The notes under the pieces: model-generated
Seen by the model: the letters and a program-made list of their open reading frames with translations, nothing else
What the model was told of the DNA's origin: nothing
Databases searched by the model: none
NCBI GenBank assembly: GCA_027559495.1
Contig: JAMXSV010000010.1
Coordinates: 2,604,001 to 2,668,000 of the forward strand
Length of the DNA stretch: 64,000 nucleotides
Source: Aurifilum marmelostoma
Lineage: Eukaryota > Ascomycota > Sordariomycetes > Diaporthales > Cryphonectriaceae
Direction of reading: 5' to 3'
Program-made: the position numbers and the translations under genes
Part shown: in pieces, positions 1-13,117 of the stretch
How positions within the stretch are numbered: position 1 is the stretch's first letter
Layout of the letters: every line of letters begins with the position of its first letter

Positions 1-3000
1 GAACATCTCCTCTCCGACGATTCTAACATCCCCTCCCCTTTGTCTCTTTTTCCCTCGTTCACCCCATTCGCAATCCAATGGGCCGATGTGAGACTCGTCC
101 GGGGGCTGCAGTGACACCCTACAGAATGTCATGAGTAAACCCAAATCATTCATCCCATCCATAGGACGGAGAAAAAGAGGCAACCAAAGGATATGGCGGG
201 CTGATTCGAGGGGCTGACCCTACCCACCCCTTCCATGTCGTGGCACCCCAATGTTCGCTTCGGGGCTCGTAGAACTGGTTCTCTCGATGCTCGTGCCACG
301 CTCTTGATTCAGCACTTGTGCTACGGTGGCGGAGGTCAAGTGAGGACAGACCACGCCTCCATCTTCTCTCCTTTGGGTCAAGATGGCGTACCGTATTACT
401 GAAGCGAGACTGGCCAGGTTCGGTCGGCAGCCACAGATACAGTGAGGACCTCTCACCTGTTTCCCCTTGGCCTATCCGGGGCGGTAGTATAGGGAAGGTC
501 GAACCGTGTCGGACTTTGTACATGGGCAGGTTTAAGAGAGCGTGTGATCTCCTTTACTTCTTCTTTCGTCTTTTCTGTCTCGGTTCCTTGTGGCGCCCCG
601 TTCACGTCGCCATCCGTGCCTCTTCCGCTTCGTGGATTCAGACACGCCATGAGCCGACTGTCTCCATGGGGTACAACAAGAACCCACATGGTGACGGGTT
701 TCCGAGACGATCAGCTTGTGTGGAGGTAGAGAGAGAGAGATAGAGAAAATATGAGAGTAGTAATTTCGGGAAAACGCAGACAATGATTTACCTGGTTACG
801 GTAGCCACCGATGTTTTGGCCACCGGTAAAGTGGCTGGCTGATAAATGATCTCCGTTCATTCCTCCCCTTGCAGCATCATCCGCCCCATCCGCTCTGTAC
901 TATGTGATATCCGCATCACTGGGACCGTGAAGTGACAGGTAAGAGAAACATTGCTGCCCAATATTTCTGATATTATGCACTCATTGAGGCCTGATCTATT
1001 CCTCGTGTAGCCATGCGTGCTCAATTCTAACATACAAACATGTGAGAGGGGCACAAGTGACCAGAAAAAGAAGATGAAGGGTGACAGAAGAGAGGAGTGT
1101 GAACGAGACCACCTTTCCCCATTCACTCCGTCGCCTTCTCCTACTTCTAGTATGAACACGGAGAGAGAAAGACAGATCAAGGCTCAAAATGTCATACATA
1201 CACACAACGCCCAGAGAAAAGAATGCCACAGAGTCATAAAGACCGGCTACTTGCAGCAGGTGTTACCTCACCGCACCGCAATTGCTCGTCCTGAGAGGCG
1301 CTCCGGACAAGCCTTGTCTTCGCCGCCCGTTGCCTCTTTTCTGTGTGCTCACCGCATCATGATCATCATCGTCATCATCGTCAGTAGCAATAGCAAGAAA
1401 AAAACAGCCATTGCAACGTTCCTAGTGAAGCCAACACTTGTTGGGCCGAGTGGCTCCTGTTGATGGCTGGCTGACGCTGTCGTGCTCCCATGCCCAAGTC
1501 CCGGAATCTGGGGTATTCCAATGCTGTGTCTCTGGGGCGTGAGTCTTGTGTGTCATTACTCTTGCCGGTGACATGACCCATATCGCAAGTCAGAGGTACC
1601 TCCATCTATTCATGTGTCTTTCCGTTCTCTCTCCGTTTGTTCCTCCTCACTTGTGCGCCGTTGCATGGGCACAGATGATACGCCGGTAGGGAGGGAAACA
1701 CAGCTTTATTAGTCTCCCCACCCTATCCGTTCGTATTCAGTCTCAAGTTAAGGCAAGAAACCTAATTCGGCCGTAATTGATTTTCTAGCGGTCAGGGTCA
1801 GGTCCGCTGCAAGAAGACCCAAACGTGTGGCTGCCTGCATGGCTGTGGCTGAATTGCACCCGAGAAAGGGGGGAGCGGGCCAGCCTCTCCATCACGTCAA
1901 CAACCTTGGACCGACTATCAAGGCGGAATAAAAGAAAATATTGCGAGGGGAAGAAAAATAAAACAGATGAGAAAGTTTGGGAAAATACGGCAGGCTTAGC
2001 CCTGTGCCACGTTGTATCAGAAACAGGAGAGAATCCTCAGCCGGCATGTGCCACAGGAGACGGCGACCTGCCTCGTAACCTGGAGGGTCAGAAACGGAGG
2101 AAGCGGTAAATCAATCTGATAAGGTGGTGAGACAAAAATAAAGGAAGAGGGAAAAAAAAAATCAAGAAAATCCAATAATAAGCTGAATTAAAGAGAAGTA
2201 AAAATAATTAATTTCTCAAGAGCTACAGTCTTATTGTTTTCCACCGTATGTACCTACCTAGTCCATTATCGTATTCTGTCCCGCTCCTGCGTGCACGGAG
2301 GGGCATACAAGTGTAGCACAACATGATGTGCCTCTACTGATTTGACGTACCATGGGATACGTTCAGAAGCACCTGAGAATCTTCCGAGTGTTCCTGACAT
2401 CGGACAGCTGATTCCCCCCTATCCATCCGCAAAGAGCCAGTCTCGCGTAGCTCTCTCTCTCTCTCTTTCTCTCTCTTCCTTTCTCTTCCGTCATCTTGGC
2501 AAATTATCGTGGCCTGAAAGTACAATACGGGGCCGCACAAGCCGCGAACACCAACCCCGGCCCCTTCTCCCTTCTGGCTTTCCTTTTGGCCATAGCCAAT
2601 CAAACTGTCATACGGCATCCCGTAATCCCATGAATGATGATGTGGTCCCGCGAATCGTTGGCGTCTGTACGAGCAGGTATGCCAGGCTTTCGTCCTTCCC
2701 ATGATCGACAGGACGAGGGCGGACAGAGGGCGTTTTGTGGCGGAGATCAGATGATGACATGGAGTCAGCTAAGGGCCGGGCTGGCTCATTATTATGCAAG
2801 TATTACTGTACATGCTAAAGTATGCCGTGCTACATCTGTGTACTACTCATTGTCATGTCAGACTGGGGCCCCATCCGTGCGTTTGGAAGATTGGAAAATA
2901 AAAAAAAAAGGTTTACCATCATAATGACATAGTACCATTCCATAGTACCATTACACTACTAAGTACTATAGCAAATAGCGCTATCGACACTGGCACCACC

Positions 3001-5280
3001 ACCGTTTCTGGGCGGCACACGGCTGAACCCGCTGGGACTTACAGGGGGTTTTGGGGGTTTCGATGGGAGAGAGGGGGGGGAGAGGAGGCACGCCTTGCGC
3101 CTGAATCAGGGGGGCCTAGGGGGGGGAATATTTGGGTGCTAGAGGGTCTCGCAGGCACATCCACCCTCCTGGGGGTGGTCATGGTACGATTTATTCATAA
3201 TGTGCTGTTACGTAGACGAACAGAATTCCTAATGTCATCTCGAAGATGTATATATTGGCCACAGAATATTGAGTTTTCTTGATTTTCCTTTTTCCTTTTT
3301 CCTTTATTCTTTTTTTAATTTTTTTTTTCTTTCTCTAGGAATAATTTCGGTGCCTTTTTTCCCCTTTTGGGTCAAATTATTCTAATTCCCTGCCGCGCCG
3401 TTAAGTCAAGCCCACGCGGACATCCTGAAGGATTCGATCCGCGCGGGTAGGAAATAGGGACGGCGACCCAGCCAACGTCGGTTTATCACGATGCTCACAT
3501 GCAGCAGGACCAAGAAAAAAAAAAAAATAGCCTTACCGTATCAACAGGACCCAGGGCATCATGATGACACTGATTCATATCCTGTCGACACCGTTTCCTC
3601 CTTCTCCTACCCTCCTCCTCTAACAACCCCCCCCTCCCCCTCCTTTCCACAGCCCTTCCTCCTCAGAAATCATGGTCCCCGTCAAGTGTGCGCCATGTTC
3701 TTCGGGGATTCCTCACGATGTATGACAAGTACATATACAAACCATAATTTGCATGTACTATGTATCATGTATGTACGTGTGTGTGTGTGTGTTTGTGTGG
3801 TACAGTTATGCTCCTCCTTCCTCCTTCCCCATCTTCCCTCTCACGTGGGGGTTAAAGGGCCCCCCAAACTCCGTCACCCCGTGCTCGTCTCGTCTCCTGC
3901 TTGGCTGAGGTTCGTGCCGTGCTGACGGACCCAAATCTCTCTCTGGTCATGGGTGGCGAACGCCGATGAGACGACGAATTGAGGCTCGCCTTGGCCTACG
4001 CCGCCGGGTGTCATCTGACGGGTAGCTGGGTAAGCCAGGCACCGAGCGAGGCTGACTCGGCGACCTCGTCTCTTTGCTGGTGCTGGGGCTGCTGCTGTTT
4101 GTCCACCACCACCACTACTACTACTACTACAACTATTAGTACTATCTATGTTACCTTGTACCGTACCCACTCCCTCCTGCTTCTTCTTTTTCACCTCTTC
4201 TTGGAAGCAAAGTCAGCCCGACGACCATAATTTTATCTGGCCGGCCCCTCCCAAATCGATGGTACATGTAATATGTCCTGCACGACGTGGCCTGTGTCAG
4301 CCCCCCGTGGGGGTGATGAGAGTGGTAAGGAATGAAGACATCGTGGCGGAGGATGGAGGAGACCGGGGGGCTGGGAGGGTGAGACGTGCCCGCTCACCAC
4401 TGTCCCTCCACCTCTCTCTCTCTCTCTCTCTGTTTTCTTGATTTTCCCCCTCTCCGGCTTCTTCGTCACAGGGGCATCGGATTATTTTCTCCTTTTTCCT
4501 TCCTCATTCTCTCCCGGGATTCTCATCATCGCATTGGCTTGATAATTTCTCAGCAATAATTTCCTTCCCGGCAGGTCTGTATCATGGCTGGCACTGAGCA
4601 GCACTGTAGTGGATGGGTGACACTGCCCCGCTGAAGACGGTATCTGCCGGGAGAAGGGGGGGGGGTGTTGTTGGTGGTCGGGGCGTCTCTTGCTCTGGAT
4701 GCAGTGCCAACGCATAAACGGGGGCAGAACAACACCTGACCCCCCTTCCAGTCTCTGCTACTTGTTTTTGCTTTCTTTGGCGGCAGTTGCCTTAGAACGG
4801 TTGAAGGAGGAGAATAGCCCCCCCTGGAGCAATTCCCGAGCTGGTACCCCCAAGGATGGGGAGGGGGGGGGGCAGTGCAGGAGAAATCGAGCTGCAGTCA
4901 CTACATGGCGGCATGATGTTGCCCTACACGTCTGCGTAATCCAATCCCATGCCTAGGGTACGTTTTTTTTTTGTTGTTCTTTTCTCATTTTTTTTATGGC
5001 GTCTGCACTTGTGCCATGTGATGCAATCAATATTGACTCACACCGGTGATCGAAAGACATCAACGGCCTCCGACTATTTGTAGCCATCAAACTGGATGTC
5101 TTTTTTCTTATTTGCTGGCCGGTATGGGGTGAGTGAGTGAGTGATTGATCTTGAGTGAGCACTATCATCTGGTCTAGTGGTGGGTGGGCCGGGGAAGAGG
5201 GCGGGGGGTGGTTTGAATTGAAAATCTCCGTATCATTGATGAGGTGAGCATGGTCTCATTGTATCTGCCAGCTCAGGAAG
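1..5280. other. Non-coding stretch with simple repeats
   Basis: No reading frame here resembles a known family or shows coherent splice signals. The stretch is rich in simple sequence: a CT run at about 2451-2479, G-rich clusters at 3044-3130, a T/C-rich tract at about 3288-3340, an A13 run at 3515-3527, GT repeats at 3777-3792, CAC/TAC trinucleotides at 4103-4130 and TC repeats at 4412-4431. Short GTAC-type elements occur near 2930-2990. The edge could contain the untranslated flank of a gene outside the window, but nothing shows it. A multi-exon gene with very short exons cannot be excluded by eye. Confidence 0.6.
3044..3080 (+). repeat. G-quadruplex-type G-run cluster
   Basis: Four G runs (5, 5, 3 and 8 G) are separated by short loops of 4, 7 and 5 bases, which fits the usual G3+N1-7 definition of a potential quadruplex. 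More G runs follow at about 3110-3130. No adjacent gene was found, so no role is assigned. Confidence 0.6.
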
Positions 5281-5299
5281 CGCATCGTCGTCGTTGTTA

Positions 5300-5330
5300 T
5301 GGTGGTGGTGGTGGTGGTGGTGGTGGTGGT
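5300..5330. repeat. (TGG)n microsatellite
   Basis: About ten perfect TGG units lie in non-coding sequence. Confidence 0.9.
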
Positions 5331-5615
5331 AATGGAGGTGGATGTGTGAGCTGGCAAGATGTCTCAGGCAGGACACCACCAACATGACCCCCCGAAACAG
5401 GCAGGATTAGAATTTCGAGGGGGGAGACAAAAGTTCGGACCTTCTCGACACACTCCCACACCCACAACAAGCAACCCCGAAGAAGATGAAGGGGTGAGCA
5501 GTTTAGTGAGCTTGTGTGCCCGCAAAGGAGGAAGAAAATAGTGTTCATGATCCACAGCCGATGCTGCGGTCTCATTCTGGGCTCACCAAAGGACCATGAG
5601 CCATCGGACTTTGTG

Positions 5616-5617
<2 letters not shown>

Positions 5618-5661
<44 letters not shown>
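5618..5661. repeat. (TG)22 microsatellite
   Basis: A perfect TG dinucleotide repeat of 44 bp. His/Thr or Cys/Val repeat peptides predicted across it are artefacts. Confidence 0.95.
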
Positions 5662-5663
<2 letters not shown>

Positions 5664-8119
5664 GACGAGTGACTCCGTGCTGTAGACCCGGGAAGAAGGT
5701 GTAGAGAGAGAGGAGAAGGAGAGGTGAAGCGCAGCGACACTGCCGTAATCTTCTGACGACATGGAGTGAGCATCATGACGACGGTGCATTCTTTCCAGTA
5801 ACTGCATGTATCTTGCTCATGGATGACCGCCTCTTTGTACATGCGTCCCTCTCCAGAGGCTTCGACGCCTACGCAATGGCCTACATCAAAGCTTGAGGGC
5901 GTCCATGGACCAATATTGACATACGTCTAACACCTGACAGCAGCCAGAAGGGGGTGGTCGACCATGGGCATAGAAGACAGGCACTGCGCGCCATGACTAC
6001 CGCCCATAAAGACGCTGTAACGGCAAAAAAGTGCCGTTTCAGTGTCTCGCAGGGTAACCGCACGTGTGGGTGGCGGACAGACACACCACTCTGCTTTCAG
6101 AGAGGAGAGCAGCCGCCCAAAGGATGGTGGTGCCGTTGAAGGATTGAGATTGTTGTCATAGGGATGTAGAGGGTGAGTGGTAAGGCCCGTGCCTATTTTG
6201 GGGCCGGCATCCCAGTTGCTCATCCTCTCCCCCTCCCTCCCTTCCCTCCTCTTCCTCCTGGCTGTGAGGACCCCGAATCCTTTAAAAAAAAAGTAAAGGT
6301 GTCGGCGTGGGCCGCAGGGCACGGCACAGCACGCAACAACACCCACACCACAGGGCTGAGAATAGCACCTTGGACAGGTCCCATGATGCGCGCCCCGCGG
6401 CTAATGTCTTGCCGCTCCTCCTCCTACCATGACACTATCAGTATGGGTATGCCATCTCGTGGGCGGTGCTATGCCCTTGGCCCTCATGATTACTGTTGCT
6501 CAGCAGAGGACAGGCTCAAGAGCGTAAGCGCCCTTCGAGAAGGTTTGGCTGGCAACAAGACGCGATGCCACCCAAAGAGCCCCAGGAGCTGAGAAGAGCA
6601 TGTCGTTGGTGTGCCCAACCTGCGATGAATTTGGACTGTGTGCGCCCGCACACCGCTCCGTCTGGGACACGGTTGGTGGTGGTGGTGGTGGCTGGCCTTG
6701 GCTGTGATCAAGGAGGGTGTATGACCTCTTTTGTTGTGTATGTAAAGCTTACCAGGGAATGTGTCTGGTTATGGTGGCTGTCCTTACAACGGCCAGCAGG
6801 GGACGTGAACTTGTGGTGGGTGGCTGAAGGGGTTGCAGCCCATTGTGGCCTTCCGGGTGCCTGGAATATCGTGACGGTTTTTTTTTTTTTGGAATTTGAA
6901 CAATAAAACAAAAATAAAAAAATAAAAAATAAGAAAGCGATGGTGGCGTCAGTGGTGGTGGCAGAAGCAGGTGGTTGGCGACTGTATAGGGCTGAGAGGT
7001 GGATGAATCCGTTTCAAGTCACAAGCTGCATTCTGGCAATAAAATAAAAATAATGAGAGGATATTCAGAAAAGCAAATGAATAAATAAAAACTGAATCTC
7101 ATTGATTTGGACCCTATCTGACCGTTACGAGACAACTCGTGGACAATACATCTTCCTCATGGCATATGATGATCACGGAGCATGTGCGAGATGAGTATGG
7201 ACCAGATCATGCCACAATGCATTGGTAACGGTAACGTCTGGGTCACGTTTGTGCCAATAGATAGAAGGACAGCATCAGCAGCAACATGCAAGTTGTGCTA
7301 TCTTCATTCTCAGAACAGGACACCAAAATAACTGTGGAGACCAGCCAGACGAGTATCAATTATCGTATGACTGGCTGAATGACCAGCAGTTCAAGTGATA
7401 AGGCGGAGGCGTAGTATGAGGATGTCATTGGCAGCAAGGGAATCACAATGACTTCGTTTTCTTCAGTTGTATGCAGTCAGAATGTAAACCAGACATGGTC
7501 ACCTGAATCCTGGGAAAACGGATCTGTTCGGCAACACCCCGCCCAAAGTGGGAGAGAGAAAGGAGTCGTCAGCAGTGAGACTTGTTGCGCCGGCGCTTGT
7601 CAGCCCCAGGCACGGGCTGTGTCGAGCTGAAAGCCGACAGGCAGGGACGGCTACAGTCTCGGCTTTTGATGTTGAATCCACGTGCCCAATTTTTCGTTTC
7701 GGCTCAAGGCAGATAGCGAGGGCCCCCCCCGAGTCGAGGATGAAGACGAAGAGAGAAAGAATGGACTTCTTCTCCAGGGTTCTGGATTGTGGGTAGTACA
7801 AATGAAACCTCGGGGCTTTTGCTCCTCAGCTCGCAATCTGTTGTACGGTACAATTACACAGTACTAAATGTACAACATACAAGGTGATGATCTTTGCTGT
7901 ACCTGTTGTTCCTGGTCATCGTCAGCGCGGTGGCCACAAGCGTGGCTGGCTGGCCGGCGGGCTGGCTCGCCTGGAGGATAAACGCTGGGGAAATAATTGT
8001 GGGGAGAGCTACGAAGCGGACCCTCTGTTCTCTGTCTCCCTTCGTTTCGGACCCTGAGTGCCTGAACCCCAGAACGCGGGGCAGGACATGGTCACGAGAT
8101 CGACATGGCAGATTGTGGC

Positions 8120-8141
8120 AAAAAAAAAAAAAAAAAAAAAA
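8120..8141 (+). repeat. A22 homopolymer
   Basis: Twenty-two consecutive A. No retroposon body or flanking target duplication was recognised next to it. Confidence 0.95.
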
Positions 8142-8717
8142 GAATGGAGGAATGAGTTCCAGGCACCACAAAGCCTCCAGTAAGTACTCTGTATAGCCCA
8201 GTATACAGTACGTACCTTGCGTCCTTTGGTTACAAGGCTGATGATCATCGACCACAATGCATGAATTGGCAACAGGTCATTCGGACTTTCAGGCATTATA
8301 TCGTTCGGCTCGCCCAATTCTCTCTGCACGGGAACAGGCCTTGTGAGAACACGAACGAAGAGCGAGAGCACATCAATCATAGGAAGACGATCCATGGCTC
8401 TCCACTGGGACCCCTCGTTTCTCGCCCTCTCGTCTTCACTTTGCCCCGCGAGCGAGGCCAGTGCTGATGTGGCACTGTCCAGCGCACGTCGTATTGATGA
8501 GTCTGCTGATGAGGGCTTGGGCCCCGCAACAGTACGTTGGCTGTAGCCGCTTCAGCAGAAGAAAAGACGGATGCTCGGTGACACGGCACTAACGCAGCAC
8601 ACGAGGGGGGGGAGGAGGGGAGGAAACGAACGGACCACGTAGGCAGTCGATTAAGGCGGCAATGCGAGATTAGAGCCTGTGAGCCAAAGCAGATTCCCCG
8701 AGCGGAAGGCGAGCGTA

Positions 8718-8784
8718 CATAGTACTACTACTGTACGGTACTGTACAATGTGGTAACTATTAGTACATAGTAGTAGTAACTATG
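8718..8784. repeat. GTAC-rich inverted repeat (potential hairpin)
   Basis: The left arm begins CATAGTACTACTAC (8718-8731). The right arm (8770-8784) is its reverse complement with one extra base. Between them lies an alternating GTAC-rich loop that is itself partly palindromic. No gene abuts it. Confidence 0.7.
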
Positions 8785-8938
8785 CATATTTCTTTGGCTC
8801 ACGAGATCCAGCCAGAGATTTCGCTTCATGCAGGGTCCTGCGACTGTGCAAAGAGGCTAGTGGGTGGGCGGCGGCCAGTCGGCATTGACACCTGCAGGAA
8901 TTGCCCAGAGCACAAAAGCGGTCATGCGGATCATGGAG

Positions 8939-8964
8939 TTTTTTTTTTTTTTTTTTTTTTTTTT
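8939..8964 (+). repeat. T26 homopolymer
   Basis: Twenty-six consecutive T, the longest homopolymer noticed in the window. Confidence 0.95.
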
Positions 8965-11900
8965 CTGGCCCCAGGCATAGGCGCAACAAGGGCAGGACAG
9001 TGCTCTTCTACTGACCCACACATGTGTGTGAGTGTGTCTCTTGTGCATTAACTGAGAATTGCGCCATGTCTTCTCCTCATCTCCTCCGCTAGCCGTCTGC
9101 CAATGCGAGAGGGGGGTGTAAAAGAGGGGTCACGGGTCCATCTTGTGGGAATGAAAACAGAAAAGATAAAAAAGCCTCTCTTGAGTCTGAGAGCCAGTGT
9201 GCCAGTAAGGAGAGAGATATACAGGGGTGAGAGCGAGAGAGAAAAAAGCCTCTCCGATCCGGACCCATTAAATGCGGGGGGTGAAGGTCGGGGCGCTGAC
9301 AATGCAAGGCCCGACCAGAACCCACCGCACAACGAGGATCCTGCGAGTCACCTCCGGCTGGTTCTCTTCAGACGGCCAAGGGTGGGGTCAGAGCCATGTC
9401 CAGATCCGCTGTTGAGGCTGAAGGCAGCATCGCCATTCCCATTCATCCATCCGTCCATCCACCTGGCTGCCTGTGATTGAGCCTGATTGTTTTCATTAGC
9501 GAGCCACGCGATGAGGTGGAAAAACAAGGAACACCAATCTCTCTGTTTGGAAACCCCTCCTGGAGGGTCTAGAGCCTGGAGCACTATGTTGCAGTCCAAG
9601 ACGAGATGTACAAGGTGGCGCAGACAAGAGATCCACGCAAGTCTAGAGTATACGGTAGTAATTCAAGGCGACTAGTAGGCAGGTAGGGTCATGAACTTGT
9701 GCTCGTACCCAATTGAAATGGTACGAATGGGTCGAATTGTCGGACAGCTTCCGGGAGGAGAAGAGGCCCCTGCAGGTGGCGAACCTGTGTGTTGTTCCCT
9801 TGGGAAGGATGATCTTGCTCAAGAGGGACTCGATAGGATTTTGATACTACAAAATGCAACATGGTAGGTATGACACTGTTCTTGTTGGCTATGAATGCTA
9901 TGTGTGTACCGCACAGTGAGGGCCATTTAGTATGAAGCAAGCTAGCTAGCGGCGTCCCTGAATTTATGTGTACCTACCACCACTGGCCCGCTGTCGTATC
10001 TGACAGGTAGAATTCCCAGGTTGCTGGGCTCGAGCTAATGACTTCTCAGGGCGCGCGGATTACCGTGGTGCTATTCTAGCCATTGACTGCCGCTGTAGCC
10101 TGAGCGGCATGGGAAATATCCAAAGGTTCACTTTCTTATGATTCTCCTCTCTGATGGGAATGCTCAGAAACCTCAAGGGCTGATGACTACATACCGAGAT
10201 CATCATCATCATCGCTCGATGAATGCGTCCTTTGCCTGCCCGGAACTTCGGGTCTGCCGCCGGACAATGTTTACGGGGGGGGTGTGTCAGGGATAGAAGA
10301 CGGCCGGATTGGAACTATTAGTACTGTACATTTCCTGTTCCCGCCCTGGCTACATGCCATCGTGACTGCGAGTAGTCAGGTAGTTCATCATAGCGTAAGG
10401 TGTTATGAGCCGGCGGCAACTCTTGCCACCCGTAATAACCATAGACCATTTACTGTACCATCTAGTATGCACATGGGCAAATGGAAATAATGAGGACAAC
10501 CTGATGGGAATTGCCCAGGATGCCAAGCAGAACGTGTCCCAAGCCGTCCCCGGATTCATCTCTCCAGACTCGTCATGTCTCAATGTCTCAGAAAAGAAAA
10601 AGGCGACGGGACAGAGGATAACGGCACGAATCGATCTCGCCAATCTCTCTCTCGTCGGCATGGGCTCCGGGGTCCCTCCTGTAAGTGTTCTGAGTGGCCA
10701 GCCAAGGCCTCAGACTACCCCGGCTCCGAGGAGATGTTGTGTCATTTTCTGGGCAGGACTCGGCCGAGAAAAGGGAAGAGACAGAGAGGGGGGGCCCTAC
10801 GATCTCGATTGGATGAGACAATGCGGGCAGCACGGCTTGGTCCCTTGCCGGGACCATTTCTGTTTCTTGTTTGGGTGTTTTTTTTTTTTCTTCTTGTAAA
10901 AGTACGCAAAGTACTTATTTAGTAGAAAGCAATTGCCCCATTCCAGAACCACGGCTGAATACGGCAGTCCGGGGCGGCACATATGATTCAACCGTGTGGC
11001 TCCCCCCCCCCATGTCCCGTAAATGGAACACGGGCGGGCCCGGAGCGGGCGAGTGACTACCTGGACTGCTTCTGCGGGCAGGCAAAAGCAAAAAGAGTAT
11101 TTTCGCCCATGTTTGGCCGGGCAAGCCGGGGTAGATATTCGTCTCTCAGGCACACATGGACGGCAATGTTGTCTCTTGTTCCTGCAGGTTTAAGCTGGGG
11201 GAGATGCTTAGATGCAGAAGCAGACCTGGATGCCCCTGGTCGGCGACCTGAGTCCTATGGAGAGGTACATTGCTTCTTGTTTCTTCTTCTTTCTTTTTGC
11301 ATATTGATTTTTTTTGTTTTATTTATTGGTTTGCTTTCTTTTTTCTTTTCTTTTCTTTTCTTCCCCTTCCTATTCCTCTTTTCCTCCTAATGCATCTATC
11401 AATGTCAATCCTCCTTATCTAATTATAAAAAAAAACTGCTTTCGGTAGCATAAATTGTTTGCGGGCACCCGGTAGATTGAAACTGGATGACGGTGACCTT
11501 GACCGTTCACGCACCCCATGTATATGTGCCTCCGTCCGGCTGTGGCTGGCCCTGCCGCATACCTAAGCGAATGCAATACAACGACGTGACAGATCGTTAC
11601 CGTAGATGTGGTTCCCCCGCCCCCTTTCTCCTCGGCTCCGCCGTATTGGTACCTGCATGAGTTCATGGTAAAGCGATCCGAAGGAAGGGTGATGAGAAGA
11701 ATAAGCCTGGCTGGTAAAGAGAACAACGCAGCGAGAGCCTGTCGCCGAGACCGTCGCATTTTGGGCGTCGCGAGGGGCGGCACGCAACTGCATGGGGTGC
11801 CTCGCGTGGATGTGATGTGAGGCTGATGAATGGTCTTCAGGATGCGATAGGGCCCTAGGGTGACCCCTTGCCCTGCTTCTTTCTTCACTCCTATTTCCCT

Positions 11901-13089
11901 TTTTTTCTTCTTTCTTTTCTTCTTCATTACTCCTCTCTCCGCCTCGCTATATTCTCAAATCGGCGCAATGATTCTTTTCTCCCTTGATGTCATCGACTAG
12001 CAACACCCCAGGTTTGGTTCGTCACGCGGCCGCAAATTACTTTTGTGAACCGCTTCGCGACAGGGAGAGAATAGAGCGCTGTGGATTACTAGCTCGCAGT
12101 TGGTCGAGCCAAACCCAGGCGCTGTCAGATCCGGCCCGCGACCAGACTCTTCCCCGGGCCAATCCTGACATCCTTTCACCAGGGGTGACTATCACGGCGG
12201 ATCACCCTTTCCCGCAGGGCCCAAGGGGTGGGCAAACTATCACATTTCTATCACCCAGGGGAGATTTCAAGTCGGAGGTGGGAAGGGAAAAAAGAGGGTG
12301 TACTAGCGAAGTGAGGAGTGGAGTGAGACGGTGAAGGCGGGAGCAAGAGTAGGCCAGCAGATGCAGGGGGGGGGGCCATCGCGAGCGAAGGGGGCGCGTT
12401 GGTATGGTTTGTGCGTGACAAAGAGACGAATATGACAGCCGACCCGACTTTCTCCTCTTCCATCTTTCTTATGTTTGTACGTCTGATCTGCAGAAATGCC
12501 CTCTTCATCCCTCGAACCTATGCGAGCGTAAAAAAAATGCGATATCCGGTCGGCAAACCTCAGGGGGAGCAGCAAGGATTCATATATTTGAGTGTTCTTC
12601 TCTTCTCTCGAGGGCGCACAAGCCAGATACTTGTTGTACTATTGTAGCTGCCGCAGTGTTGGGTCCCACCGCATGCATCAGCACGTCTGTCGACTGGGGG
12701 GATCGCAATTCTCAAGTGCCGGCATTGGTATTCGGGTCCTTGTCAGAGAACATAGCCGAATGGGACCGAACGTTCACGTGTGCCCACTTGTCATGAAAAG
12801 CAAGCACAGACATCCTCTGAGGGGGAAAAGAAAAAGAAAGAAGCAGAAAAAGAAAAAAAAGAGCCAAGAACGAAAGCAATATGGTTTTGTTATTGCGGAG
12901 TGTCTTGTACTGTGAGGCGTATACGTGGTCCGCTCGCCTCGGGGACGGTCAGAGAGAGCAGCCCGGCAACGGCAAACGGAGATCAGCAGAGGAGCAATAC
13001 AGTTTCTGAGCACCGACAAAGCCACCAACCTGAGGCGAATCAGGCAGAGGGCGATTACAGCTTGCCGACACCGCCCCCCGCCCTGCTTC

Positions 13090-13117
13090 TCCTCCTCCTC
13101 CTCCTCCTCCTCCTCCT
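13090..13117. repeat. (CTC)n microsatellite
   Basis: About nine CTC/TCC units in non-coding sequence. Confidence 0.9.

Noticed and set aside
3429..3441. Possible tRNA T-loop (ATTCGATCC)
   Set aside because: The bases on either side of the loop do not pair and there are no D or anticodon arms.
5170..5185. TGGTCTAGTGGT, like a tRNA D-arm
   Set aside because: No matching acceptor, anticodon or T arms follow.
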